A stretch of 64,000 nucleotides of DNA from Orenia metallireducens (lineage in GTDB: Bacteria > Bacillota > Halanaerobiia > Halobacteroidales > Halobacteroidaceae): assembly GCF_001693735.1 (NCBI RefSeq), contig NZ_LWDV01000006.1:29023-93022 (forward strand), given 5' to 3'. This document shows positions 1 to 9,285 of the stretch, piece by piece (the stretch's first letter is position 1; every line of letters starts with the position of its first letter). The translations under genes were made by a program, and so were the position numbers. A model generated the notes under the pieces. The model was given only the letters and a program-made list of their open reading frames with translations. It was not told where the DNA came from and did no database searches.

Positions 1-736
1 GAAATTTATATATATGTAACAGCCAATATGATAGGCTAAAGACTTCAACTTTAAAGAGTGCTAAACTCTCACAAAATAGTAAAAATATAAACCCCTTAAA
101 TATGTAAAAACTAAGCTCTTTCTTGTAAGATACGCACCCTTTAATATAGATATATATATTTATGACTATCATTAAAGTTAATAATAACTTAACTAAAGGC
201 ATGACATTTGCAAAGGAAAGCCATATCTTAAAAGTTAAATAAAAGATAATAAAGGATGATAATAAACTAAATAGGATAGTAGAATAAAGATAATATTTAT
301 TTCTCTCTTTCTTATCTTTAATCAACCAACTTAATAAAATAGCAAAGACCACTATTAGTCTAGTACTGACTGCAAAGACCTCTGAACTACTATTATATTT
401 TAAATAAGAGTTATTAAAGACCAAGATAGAGTGAATTAAATTCATCAAACCTGCAAACAAGAACGTTATAGAAATAAATAGACTCTTTACATTATTATTA
501 TGACGATAAGAAAAGACCAGTAATAAAAAGACATTGATACATATTAATGAAATTAATAACTCTAATATCCCTTCTAAAGAATTAAAATCTAATATATTTA
601 GAAGAAAGCTTTGAGAAATATTCATATCCTCTTTGAAAATAAATAAACCTTTCAATACTAAAAAAGGTATCAAAACTAGAGAAAGAATATCAAGATATCT
701 TCTTAGACTTTTATAACCTGTTAAACTATATTCCAT
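1..736 (-). CDS. Partial multi-pass membrane sensor protein, MASE3-like (runs off left edge)
   Basis: The reading frame is open from an ATG at 736 (AAGATGGTGA ribosome binding site) to base 1, so 245 codons of the N-terminus are present and the C-terminal output domain lies outside the window. The protein is very hydrophobic, with about seven predicted membrane helices. A segment around residues 90-125 (FLFAGLMNLIHSILVF, then a conserved-looking TRL and SWL) resembles the MASE3 membrane sensor domain found at the N-terminus of histidine kinases and diguanylate cyclases. The likely role is sensing at the membrane; the output (kinase or GGDEF) cannot be told. It is transcribed in the same direction as the kinase gene next to it, 165 bp away. 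The MASE3 assignment is by pattern only. Confidence 0.7.
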   Translation of the reverse strand, partial: MEYSLTGYKSLRRYLDILSLVLIPFLVLKGLFIFKEDMNISQSFLLNILDFNSLEGILELLISLICINVFLLLVFSYRHNNNVKSLFISITFLFAGLMNLIHSILVFNNSYLKYNSSSEVFAVSTRLIVVFAILLSWLIKDKKERNKYYLYSTILFSLLSSFIIFYLTFKIWLSFANVMPLVKLLLTLMIVINIYIYIKGCVSYKKELSFYIFKGFIFLLFCESLALFKVEVFSLSYWLLHIYKF

Positions 737-901
737 AAAATCACCATCTTATTTCTTAATAATACCGACTTAACATGCAACATTCGACAGAGTTTAAACA
801 TTCCCCTGCATAAAATGAAAATATTTTAACAATTTATGATTAAATATTAAATTATCTAACTAAAAGAAAACATCTGTAAATAAAAGTAAATTCAAATTAG
901 C

Positions 902-1966
902 TTAGGTCCTCTGAACCTTAGGCAAGGTACAGATAAATTCTGTTATAAAATCCTCCTTAGTTGTAACATTAATCTTGCCCCCATACTCTTCTAATAAGCT
1001 CTTAACTATATAGAGACCAAATCCTCTATCTTCACCTTTAGTAGAGTACCCCGCCTCAAAGATACTAGCTAATAGACTCTGTGGAATAGTAGGTCCATTA
1101 TTTTGTACAACCAAATCTATCCTATTTTGTTTATCTAATAATTTAACCCCAATAAACTTATTATCTTGTGAAGATTTGTCCAAGACATCTAGAGCATTAT
1201 CTATTAAATTGAATAATATTCTAAAGAGTTTCTTCTGTGGTAGAGCAATCTGCTCTAAATTAGCAGTCGATTTAACCTCAAAATCTATTCCGGCTCGTCT
1301 AGCTTCTTCTCTTTTAGGTAATAATACCACAGGTAATAAAGAATCCTCTACCAAACTCTCTTTAACCTCCTCTAAATCAGAGCATAACTCTTTTAAGTAG
1401 TTTTTTACCTTATCGACCTTATCCAACTCTAACATAGTATAAATAACCTGTAATTGATTTTTAAAGTCATGCCTTTCCATCTTTAATCTCTTAATATCCC
1501 TCTTATATGAGTTCAATTCTAGCTGATTGACCTCAGATTCTTCTTTACCTAAGTTACTTTTAAAGGGATTTTTACCAAATGTAACTTTAAAAAAATATAG
1601 ATATAATGCTCCTTTCAAGAAATAATAAAGATGATAACTAAACTCAAATAACTCTCCTTCTAGTTGAAAGAATCCTAAAGAGTACTTTAAAATAATTATA
1701 CTTATCAACAATAGAGTATCTAGCACCAACAAAAAGAATAACTTTCTATTATAGGCAGCTTTATTTATTAATATAGCAAATATATTCCAACAAATAAAAG
1801 CAAATAGGATTTCTATCAATATTCCACTCAAATAATTACTTCCACCAAAGAGAGAATTGGAACCTTCCCAGAATGTCAGTAATAAATTAATACTCAATAT
1901 TAAAGTCAATATCAAGTTTACATAATTAAATCTCTGTCCCTTTGTCCCATCTACCATAACTTTCAA
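902..1966 (-). CDS. Sensor histidine kinase, Spo0B/NatK-like (GHKL)
   Basis: The product is a 354-residue membrane histidine kinase. Four hydrophobic segments occupy about residues 17-130. A dimerisation helix follows with the phospho-acceptor motif RHDFKNQLQV (His near residue 166), then a GHKL ATPase domain with NLIDNALDVL (N box), NNGPTIP (G1-like) and GFGLYIVKSLLEEYGG (G2). The RHDFKN H-box is typical of the Spo0B-like class (CitA, NatK, AgrC relatives) rather than the classical HExxxP class. No response regulator lies beside it, so it is an orphan kinase in this window. The start is uncertain: a TTG at 1966 has AAGGTGG five bases upstream, while a GTG at 1975 overlaps that site and an ATG at 1957 is far from it. 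Confidence 0.85.
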   Translation of the reverse strand: MKVMVDGTKGQRFNYVNLILTLILSINLLLTFWEGSNSLFGGSNYLSGILIEILFAFICWNIFAILINKAAYNRKLFFLLVLDTLLLISIIILKYSLGFFQLEGELFEFSYHLYYFLKGALYLYFFKVTFGKNPFKSNLGKEESEVNQLELNSYKRDIKRLKMERHDFKNQLQVIYTMLELDKVDKVKNYLKELCSDLEEVKESLVEDSLLPVVLLPKREEARRAGIDFEVKSTANLEQIALPQKKLFRILFNLIDNALDVLDKSSQDNKFIGVKLLDKQNRIDLVVQNNGPTIPQSLLASIFEAGYSTKGEDRGFGLYIVKSLLEEYGGKINVTTKEDFITEFICTLPKVQRT

Positions 1967-2052
1967 TTCAACCACCTTTATATTTTAATATATTACTTTT
2001 TACAATATTAGGCAAAAAGAACAGAAATCCTCCTTTTATATTGAACAAAATT

Positions 2053-2088
2053 AAAAAAATCTCCAATTTAAATTGGAGATTTTTTTTA
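2053..2088 (-). terminator. Rho-independent terminator after uraA
   Basis: A perfect 22-base palindrome (2059-2080, ATCTCCAATTT arms) is followed on the minus strand by seven T. It begins right after the uraA stop codon. The flanking A and T runs make it usable from both sides. Confidence 0.85.
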
Positions 2089-3417
2089 TTAAGCTACATC
2101 TTCTCTTTTAACTTTTTTATTAGATGACTTTTTAATTCTAGGTAATAGGATGTTAAGTGCTATACCAACCATAGCTGCTAAGCCCATCCCTTGAAATTCT
2201 AACACTTTAATCTGATTTACAATAGTCTGAATTATCGCTACATTATCTAAGTGTAAAAACTTAGATATAGCTATAAAATCTATTGTTAAAGGTATTCCAC
2301 TGATTCCAATAACTAAGATTGTTGAAACAATAACTAGATTTCTATTTATACTCAAATCAACCTTGTTATCTATTAAAGTTCTAAGTCCAATAGATGCTAT
2401 CATTCCAAAGAGTAAGATTACAATTCCACCCATTACAGCTTGAGGAATGGTCTGAATCAAAGCACCTATCTTTTGAATAAAACTCATAGCCAAAACTATC
2501 ACTGCTGCCATCTCTACAATCACTGGGTTATGAACCCCTGTTAAAGCCAATACCCCTATATTCTCTCCATAAGTTGTATTAGGTGGACCTCCTGCTAAAG
2601 AAGCAAAGGCTGTAGCAACTCCATCACCTAATAATGTTCTATGCAATCCTGGCTCTTCAATAAAGTTCTTGTTTACAGTTTTGGATAATGCTAGAACATC
2701 TCCCAAATGCTCTACCATAGTTACAATTGCTACTGGAGCAATTAAAGCGATAGCTGAAATACCTGCTCCCCAAGAATCTAAAGCAAAGATTGAATTAAAC
2801 TCTGGTAGGGCAAACCAACTAGCTGCTTTTACTGCTGAAAGATCTACTAAACCATTAAAGGATGCAAAGATATATCCACTGATAATCCCCAGTAAAATTG
2901 GAATTACTTTAAAGATTCCTCTTCCTAAGACACTTACTCCAATAGTCACTGCCAAAGTAAAGATTGCTGTTGGTAGGTGAGTCATTGCCATATCTTTAGC
3001 TACTGGAGCTAAGCCTAACCCGATAGTCATAATTACAGGACCTACTACTACAGGTGGTAAATAATTATCGATAAAATCTGTTCCAATCTTATGAATTACA
3101 GCTGACATCACAATATAAATTAGACCTGCCACAAAACAACCAAGTAAAGCTGCTGGTAAACCATAACCTTCTTGGGCTGCAATGATTGGGCCGATAAATG
3201 CAAATGAAGAACCTAAGTAAGCAGGTACTTGCCCCTTAGTAATTAGATGAAAGATCAAAGTTCCAACTCCAGAAGTAAACAGAGCTACAGCTGGATTTAA
3301 ACCAGTCAAGGTTGGAACCAATACTGTAGAACCAAACATTGCAAATAGATGCTGTATTGCCAATATTAAACCTTTAGATAAAGTTATATTATCTTTTGCT
3401 AACCTTTCTTTAACCAT
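2089..3417 (-). CDS. uraA: Uracil permease (NCS2 family)
   Basis: The 442-residue polytopic membrane protein has the NCS2/UraA signature: FGSTVLVPTLTGLNPAVALFT near the N-terminus, GSSFAFIGPI (TM3 strand), the substrate-site region MVEHLGDVLALSK, and the GGPPNTTYGENIG motif. It is expected to import uracil by proton symport. It ends in a lysine-rich tail. AGGAGGAGA precedes the ATG. The gene lies downstream of pyrR and has its own PyrR-type attenuator in the 148-bp gap, so it should be repressed when UMP is high. Xanthine specificity is less likely given the pyr regulation. Confidence 0.93.
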   Translation of the reverse strand: MVKERLAKDNITLSKGLILAIQHLFAMFGSTVLVPTLTGLNPAVALFTSGVGTLIFHLITKGQVPAYLGSSFAFIGPIIAAQEGYGLPAALLGCFVAGLIYIVMSAVIHKIGTDFIDNYLPPVVVGPVIMTIGLGLAPVAKDMAMTHLPTAIFTLAVTIGVSVLGRGIFKVIPILLGIISGYIFASFNGLVDLSAVKAASWFALPEFNSIFALDSWGAGISAIALIAPVAIVTMVEHLGDVLALSKTVNKNFIEEPGLHRTLLGDGVATAFASLAGGPPNTTYGENIGVLALTGVHNPVIVEMAAVIVLAMSFIQKIGALIQTIPQAVMGGIVILLFGMIASIGLRTLIDNKVDLSINRNLVIVSTILVIGISGIPLTIDFIAISKFLHLDNVAIIQTIVNQIKVLEFQGMGLAAMVGIALNILLPRIKKSSNKKVKREDVA

Positions 3418-3446
3418 AGTTATCTCCTCCTAAATGTTTGTTTAAT

Positions 3447-3549
3447 ATAAAAAATCCCTAAGCCTGTGAGACAAAGGGTTTAGAAGAAACTAATATGGTT
3501 ATATTCAGCTAAAAGCTCTCTATAACTCCCCTTATAGCCTCGCAGGACT
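3447..3549 (-). promoter_or_regulatory. PyrR-binding attenuator upstream of uraA
   Basis: On the minus strand the leader contains AGTCCTGCGAGGCT (3536-3549), matching the PyrR-binding anti-antiterminator loop, followed by a terminator hairpin with an internal loop (3456-3478, CCCT..AGGG and GTCT..AGGC) and a run of T. UMP-bound PyrR would stabilise the first stem and allow termination before uraA. Confidence 0.75.
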
Positions 3550-3565
3550 ACTTTAAAAAGGACTA

Positions 3566-4147
<582 letters not shown>

Positions 4148-4149
4148 CT

Positions 4150-4260
4150 ATAAAAGCCTTCTTACTAGTAAGAAGGCTGGATAATCTAAATAAACTTTAG
4201 TTATAACTAATAAGAAATTTATAACTAAATCTCCACTCCCCTTACTAGCCTCACTGGACT
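4150..4260 (-). promoter_or_regulatory. PyrR-binding attenuator upstream of pyrR
   Basis: The minus-strand leader carries AGTCCAGTGAGGCT (4247-4260), a close match to the PyrR-binding loop, followed by AAGGGGAG and then a terminator with a 12-bp arm palindrome (4155-4178, AGCCTTCTTACT) and a T-rich tail. This is the second copy of the element, the other preceding uraA. Confidence 0.85.
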
Positions 4261-4307
4261 AATTTAAAAAGGTTTTAAAAACGTCATTATTTCTTCTTGT
4301 CTAGGAA

Positions 4308-4336
4308 AGTATATCAAATAAATTTACTTATGTCAA
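4308..4336 (-). promoter_or_regulatory. Sigma-A promoter of pyrR
   Basis: On the minus strand TTGACA (4331-4336) and TATACT (4308-4313) are separated by 17 bp. The start point would lie about 50 bp before the PyrR loop. Confidence 0.8.
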
Positions 4337-4361
4337 CAAGATTACCCAATCTTCTTAATCT

Positions 4362-5276
4362 TTATTCAAGACTATCTAAAACTTCTCTCATATCATCTAA
4401 TAAAGGTGCTTCAAACTCAACCCATTCTCCTGTTCTTGGGTGATAAAAACCTAATAGATGAGAATGTAACATCTGCCGTTTCACATCTAAAGTCTTTTGA
4501 TTATATCCATATAGCTCATCACCAACAACTGGATGCCCCATATAATCCATATGTAGACGAATCTGATGGGTTCTTCCTGTCTCCAAATTGACCTCTACCA
4601 GTGAGTGTTTAGTATAACGTTTAAGGACTTTAAATGTAGAGACTGCTTTCTTACTATTTTTACTGGTAACAGCCATCTTCTTTCTATTTTTAGGATCACG
4701 TCCAATAGCAGCATCTATCTTACCTTTTTTATACTTAACTTTTCCTTCTACCAAAGTCAAGTATACCTTTTTAGTATCCCGCTCTTTAAATTGCTCTGTT
4801 AAATTAAGATGAGCTTCATCATTTTTAGCAACCACCATTGCTCCAGAGGTATCCTTATCTAGTCTGTGTACAATTCCTGGTCTAATTACCCCATTAATTC
4901 CTGATAGGTTATCACAATGGTATAATAATGCGTTAACTAAAGTACCATCTTCATTACCAGGTGCAGGATGAACCACCAAATTAGGTTGTTTATTGATAAC
5001 AATTATATCATCATCCTCATAGATAATATCTAAAGGAATATTTTCAGCCTTTACTTCCAACTCTTCAGGTTCTGGGACAAGTAACTCTAGCTTATCACCT
5101 AATGCTAACTTATAACTCTTTTTAACAGGACTTCCGTTGACTAAAACCTTATCATCATCAATTAACTCTTGTAAATAACTTCTTGATAAGTCATCATTAT
5201 TCTTAGATAAAAATTTATCTACTCTTTTATTAGTATAATCAGCTTCAATTACAAATTCTCGTTTATCCCTCATCAT
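4362..5276 (-). CDS. rluD: RluD-family 23S rRNA pseudouridine synthase
   Basis: The 304-residue protein has an N-terminal S4 RNA-binding domain (about residues 17-75, KRVDKFLSKN) and a pseudouridine synthase domain with the catalytic motif HRLDKDTSG (Asp140). It would convert specific uridines of large-subunit rRNA to pseudouridine. It lies 60 bp downstream of lspA, the usual lspA-rluD order in Firmicutes. The start codon pair ATGATG follows GGAGTGATAA. Paralogues RluA/RluC share these motifs; the S4 domain and the lspA neighbour favour the RluD group (YlyB in Bacillus). Confidence 0.92.
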   Translation of the reverse strand: MMRDKREFVIEADYTNKRVDKFLSKNNDDLSRSYLQELIDDDKVLVNGSPVKKSYKLALGDKLELLVPEPEELEVKAENIPLDIIYEDDDIIVINKQPNLVVHPAPGNEDGTLVNALLYHCDNLSGINGVIRPGIVHRLDKDTSGAMVVAKNDEAHLNLTEQFKERDTKKVYLTLVEGKVKYKKGKIDAAIGRDPKNRKKMAVTSKNSKKAVSTFKVLKRYTKHSLVEVNLETGRTHQIRLHMDYMGHPVVGDELYGYNQKTLDVKRQMLHSHLLGFYHPRTGEWVEFEAPLLDDMREVLDSLE

Positions 5277-5336
5277 TTATCACTCCGTCTAACAAATTTA
5301 AATTTAAGTATAAGTTCAATTAAAACTCAGACTAAT

Positions 5337-5783
5337 CTATTCTTCCCCTTGGTCAACAATTAAAATCCAATAACTAAAGATTATTACTGAGATTACAATT
5401 GCTGAATCTGCAATATTGAAGACAGGCCAAACTCTAAAATCAAAAAAATCAACTACAAATCCCAACCTGACTCTGTCAATAAAGTTACCGATAGTACCAC
5501 CTAAAGCCATCCCTAAAGCAATCTTATTCCAGCTACTTCCTAATGGTAATTGGCGATAAAAATAAAATAATAATGCTAATACTGCTAAAGTAATGATTAT
5601 AAAGAAAGGTAATTGGTTCTGTAAAATTCCAAATGCAGCCCCTCTATTCTGTACATAAGTTAAATGAAAGATATTCTGAATGATTGGTATAGATTCTCCT
5701 AAATTAAAATTATCTAAGACCAAATACTTTGTAACTTGGTCTAAAACTACAGTTGCTAAAAATATGATAAAAATAATCATCAT
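5337..5783 (-). CDS. lspA: Lipoprotein signal peptidase (signal peptidase II)
   Basis: The roughly 148-residue integral membrane aspartic protease has four membrane helices. Conserved boxes include LDQVTK, QNRGAAFGIL, GNFIDRVRLGFVVDFFDF (first catalytic Asp) and FNIADSAI (second catalytic Asp). It cleaves signal peptides of diacylglyceryl-prolipoproteins such as the ABC binding protein at 51386-52378. The start is placed at the ATG at 5783, which has GGAG six bases upstream; an in-frame ATG at 5795 lacks a binding site. It sits between the yteA-like gene, which has its own terminator, and rluD. Confidence 0.94.
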   Translation of the reverse strand: MMIIFIIFLATVVLDQVTKYLVLDNFNLGESIPIIQNIFHLTYVQNRGAAFGILQNQLPFFIIITLAVLALLFYFYRQLPLGSSWNKIALGMALGGTIGNFIDRVRLGFVVDFFDFRVWPVFNIADSAIVISVIIFSYWILIVDQGEE

Positions 5784-5886
5784 CTTCAACTCCATCTACT
5801 AAAATTGTTCATATCAGCCTTATATATTAAATTATGACCGATTCAAAAGAACATATAACATTTTAGCATAATTAGCATGAAAAAAC

Positions 5887-5910
5887 AAGAGAGCAAGCTA
5901 GTGCTTACTC
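5887..5910 (-). terminator. Terminator overlapping the end of the yteA-like gene
   Basis: An 8-bp stem (5891-5910, GAGTAAGC/GCTTGCTC) followed by a T run on the minus strand. The stop codon of the upstream gene lies inside the stem. Confidence 0.75.
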
Positions 5911-6642
5911 CCATTCTTTTCTTCTTCTCTTCTGCCTTTGACCTGTGAGCTGATCATCTTTATCTATGACTTCACCATCACCCAAACTTTTATCCATAAT
6001 TTCATCACCCCAATCGACCAGTCCTTGGTCTTCATCAGCATCAATATAAGTGTCATCATAATTGACTGCTCCAAGAATGTCTGAGGGGGTATTAGATGTA
6101 CCATATTGTGCTACATCCTGCCAAGCATCTTCACCATCATAGCCATTATAATCTTTAGACTCTCCACCAGTAGCTCCAATATCATCATTCATAGCAAATG
6201 GGTTTCCATTATGAAGAGAGTCTATAGCATTTTCTTCAATTGGTCGTGAATTGTGTCCATTTGTACCAATTCTTAATTCACTTTTGGACTTACAGTCAAA
6301 GCAGAAGGTACTATATGGCATAGCCTCTAATCTCTCGGGATTAATCTCTTTACCACAAGAGTCACAATGACCATACTGCCCTGTTTCAATCTTATCTAGA
6401 GCATCATCGATCATCTGCAATATCAATTGAGCATTACCACGTATACCAATATCTTTAGCCCTATCAAAAGTATTAGTACCCTGATCGGCAGGATGATTAT
6501 CATAAAAGGATAATTCTCCTGTTGAATATCTTAAGCTATGACCTAAGCCTTCATATCCTTTGTCATCAACCTCACCTATCTGATGCAACATACTCTGTTT
6601 TTCCCATAATAACTTCTTCTTATAGTAGTCTAAATCTTGCAT
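5905..6642 (-). CDS. TraR/DksA-type zinc finger protein, YteA-like
   Basis: The 245-residue soluble protein has an N-terminal coiled region (KKKLLWEKQSMLHQIGE), a central stretch typical of YteA proteins (ELSFYDNHPADQGTNTFDRAKD), and a C4 zinc finger CDSCGKEINPERLEAMPYS..CFDC around residues 93-120. The C-terminal half is acidic and ends in a basic tail RQKRRRKEWE. The architecture matches the YteA family, annotated as sporulation-associated in Bacillus, rather than true DksA. Its molecular role is unknown. It is the first gene of the yteA-lspA-rluD series. The start ATG has AAGGTGGG about ten bases upstream. Confidence 0.85.
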   Translation of the reverse strand: MQDLDYYKKKLLWEKQSMLHQIGEVDDKGYEGLGHSLRYSTGELSFYDNHPADQGTNTFDRAKDIGIRGNAQLILQMIDDALDKIETGQYGHCDSCGKEINPERLEAMPYSTFCFDCKSKSELRIGTNGHNSRPIEENAIDSLHNGNPFAMNDDIGATGGESKDYNGYDGEDAWQDVAQYGTSNTPSDILGAVNYDDTYIDADEDQGLVDWGDEIMDKSLGDGEVIDKDDQLTGQRQKRRRKEWE

Positions 6643-6836
6643 AATTTATTATCCCACCTTAATTAATGATAGTTTCTAAAGAGTAAGCTGTAGTAATATT
6701 ATTGTGTTAATGTTTTTTATTATCTCTTTACTATCATTGATTAATTTACCCCAAAATAACAAATTTAATTATAGAATTTTCAAAAGTGGATTAAAGTTAA
6801 GTTTGAGTATGAAGTTTAGATAGTGTTCATATAAGT

Positions 6837-6874
6837 TAAAGCACTAGATTTTAATCTAGTGCTTTAACTTATAT
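6837..6874. terminator. Long hairpin downstream of the amylase gene
   Basis: An inverted repeat with about 17-bp arms (AAGTTAAAGCACTAGAT) lies 36 bp beyond the amylase stop codon. A T-rich stretch follows on the plus strand; on the minus strand the tail is weak. It probably ends the minus-strand amylase transcript. The rest of the 6643-6909 gap shows nothing else recognisable. Confidence 0.55.
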
Positions 6875-6909
6875 TATTTTTCATTTCTCTAGTGATAGCT
6901 CATCACTAG

Positions 6910-8931
6910 CTACTCATTATTATCTACCTTTAAAATAGCTACACTATAACCTTCCAGATTAATTTTAATCTTATTATCTTCTACTTGATACTCTTTATTA
7001 GATAATAACTCTATAAATAAACTTGTATCTATATTTAACTCTTCTAAGTCAAACTCTAACTGGGTAACTAAATTACTATTATTAAAGATAATCAATAATT
7101 GATTATTACCCTTTTTACGAGTAAAGGCATATATATTATTAATTGCATCCTTCTTTATTAAGGTAAAATCACCAGTCCTTAAAGCTGGATTATCTTTTCT
7201 GATAACAATTAAATTTTTATACCAGTCAAACATCTCTCTGTCCTGCTTCTTTTCATCCCAAATCATTGTTCGTCTACAATCAGGATCACTTCCACCTTCC
7301 ATAGCTAGCTCATCACCATAATAAACCATTGGAGCACCTATATAGGTCATCTGGAATGCTACCGCTAACCTTTGACGCTCTTTATCACCATCTGAAATAG
7401 TTAAAACACGCTCTGTATCATGGCTATCTACTAAATTCAATGATGCTAACTGAGCAGGCAACTTATATAATGTTCTAACCTTAGATAGCCTATCCTCAAA
7501 AGTATTAACATTAATCTTCCTTCTACAGAAGAAATCCCAAACTGATGTTGCAAATAGATAGTTCATTACACCATCAAATTCTTCTCCACCCAACCAAGGG
7601 GTTGCATCATTCCATACCTCTCCTACAATATAGGCTTCAGGGTTAGCCTCTTTTACTACCTTTCTAAACTCTCTCCAGAAATAATGGTCAACCTCATCAG
7701 CAACATCTAATCTCCAACCATCTATCCCTATATCTTCAATCCAATATCTAGCTACCTCCAATAAATACTCCCTTACTTCTGGATTAGCAGTCTTCAACTT
7801 AGGCATCTTCCAAACACCATTAGCGAAGGTTTCATAATTAGGATAGATAATCTTTGCCAATTCATCAACCTCAGCTGCTCTTTTCCAGAGCTCATGACTA
7901 TCTAATTTAGAGATATCTTCACCCTTGTTACTCTGTTCTATAAGATAATCTACCAAACCTAAAACATAATCCCTATCCTCTTTACTCTCTATCTGTAATT
8001 GAACAACTATCTCCTCTTTCAAACCATCTAAGCTTATTGGATCTGGTTGAAGTAGCTTCTCTATAACCTCATTTGCTATCTCTCTAGTTAAACTAGGAGC
8101 TTTCTTTACAGGAAAATCATAAATATAATACCAATCTTTATATTTTGAATCTTCACCTTTCTCTATTATATCTTGAAAAGCAAAAAATTCATCACTTGTA
8201 TGATTAAATACTCCATCAAAGATAATCTTAATTCCACGTTGATGAGCCTGATTAACTAACTCTTTACATGTATCTATATCACCAAACTCTGGATCAATTT
8301 CCATATAATCTATAGTATTATACTTATGGTTAGTAGAAGATTTAAAGACAGGGGTTAAGTAGATTGCTGTAATACCTAGCTCCCCTAAATAATCTAATTT
8401 CTGAATAATCCCTGCCAAATCTCCCCCATAGAAAGAACACCATTTTGGCATCTCACCCCAATCTGTGAGATTATCAGGATTAATATTTGAATTTCCATTA
8501 CAGAATCTATCAGGAAATATCTGATAGAATACTGCATCTTTAACCCAGCTAGGTATATCAAAATAATCCTTTTCACAAATATATGTATATTGAAAACATC
8601 CATTATAATCTATCACATCTTTGGCAAAACCATAACTAGAATAATAAAACTGCTCTGTACCATCATCTAATAAGAAATAATATTTAAATCTCTTTTTGGA
8701 AAACTGCATCTCTGCTCTAAAGTAATCAAAGAATTCATCTGAACTATACCTGTCCAACTTAAGAGTAAAACGTGGTGAACTACTATCCCAATCTCTAAAT
8801 CTCTCATCATAGACTACATGTACCTTCTTCAAATCTCCCTTTTTTGCCCTTAACTGTATAAATAGTTTATCATCAGCTATTGGATAAGCATAATTTCCAT
8901 AAGGTTGATGATAAACTGCCTCCTTTAACAT
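6910..8931 (-). CDS. GH13 alpha-glucosidic hydrolase (neopullulanase/cyclomaltodextrinase type) with a large insertion
   Basis: This 673-residue cytoplasmic enzyme (no signal peptide) has an N-terminal CBM34-like domain (about 1-115), a GH13 barrel and a C-terminal beta domain. Catalytic motifs are DGVFNHTSD (region I), GWRLDVADEVD (nucleophile Asp409), GEVWND (acid/base Glu438) and VDSHDTE (Asp505). It should hydrolyse cyclodextrins, maltodextrins or pullulan taken up by the cell. Between DFPVKK and NYETFA there are about 88 residues of charged, helix-rich sequence not expected in this family. The start is set at the ATG at 8931, which has AAGGGGG seven bases upstream. An upstream in-frame extension would place a cre operator inside the gene and lacks a binding site. 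Confidence 0.92.
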   Translation of the reverse strand: MLKEAVYHQPYGNYAYPIADDKLFIQLRAKKGDLKKVHVVYDERFRDWDSSSPRFTLKLDRYSSDEFFDYFRAEMQFSKKRFKYYFLLDDGTEQFYYSSYGFAKDVIDYNGCFQYTYICEKDYFDIPSWVKDAVFYQIFPDRFCNGNSNINPDNLTDWGEMPKWCSFYGGDLAGIIQKLDYLGELGITAIYLTPVFKSSTNHKYNTIDYMEIDPEFGDIDTCKELVNQAHQRGIKIIFDGVFNHTSDEFFAFQDIIEKGEDSKYKDWYYIYDFPVKKAPSLTREIANEVIEKLLQPDPISLDGLKEEIVVQLQIESKEDRDYVLGLVDYLIEQSNKGEDISKLDSHELWKRAAEVDELAKIIYPNYETFANGVWKMPKLKTANPEVREYLLEVARYWIEDIGIDGWRLDVADEVDHYFWREFRKVVKEANPEAYIVGEVWNDATPWLGGEEFDGVMNYLFATSVWDFFCRRKINVNTFEDRLSKVRTLYKLPAQLASLNLVDSHDTERVLTISDGDKERQRLAVAFQMTYIGAPMVYYGDELAMEGGSDPDCRRTMIWDEKKQDREMFDWYKNLIVIRKDNPALRTGDFTLIKKDAINNIYAFTRKKGNNQLLIIFNNSNLVTQLEFDLEELNIDTSLFIELLSNKEYQVEDNKIKINLEGYSVAILKVDNNE

Positions 8932-8951
8932 AATCAAGCCCCCTTCTATCC

Positions 8952-8965
8952 TGAAAACGTTTTCA
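8952..8965. promoter_or_regulatory. cre operator (CcpA / LacI-family site)
   Basis: The 14-bp palindrome TGAAAACGTTTTCA matches the cre consensus TGWAANCGNTNWCA at every position. It lies 21 bp upstream of the amylase start codon, so binding would block initiation or early elongation. CcpA is the expected ligand, but another LacI-family regulator such as a maltose repressor is possible. Confidence 0.85.
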
Positions 8966-9072
8966 CAATATGAATAATCTTCTCCCAATAAATTAAGTAA
9001 CTGTAAGATTATAATTACTTGCCTACTTAATATATTCTATATCAATTTTAAATAGTCCTGCAAAAAATAAAA

Positions 9073-9148
9073 TGGCTCCCCGAGCAGGACTCGAACCTGC
9101 GACTCGATGGTTAACAGCCATCTGCTCTACCAACTGAGCTATCGGGGA
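9073..9148 (-). tRNA. tRNA-Asn (GTT anticodon)
   Basis: The 76-base cloverleaf is complete: acceptor TCCCCGA/TCGGGGA, D arm GCTC..GAGC, anticodon stem GATGG/CCATC with loop CTGTTAA, T arm GCAGG TTCGAGT CCTGC, and an encoded CCA end. The anticodon lies at 9113-9115. Confidence 0.97.
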
Positions 9149-9285
9149 ACACTAAGAAGTTATTTATTTGATTTGATATCTTAATTATAAAGCAATCTCT
9201 ACTTTATGTCAAACTAAAAATTATGGAATTTATATAAGAATTCGGAAATTTATTTTCTATTCATTAATTATTTCTTGACTATAAC

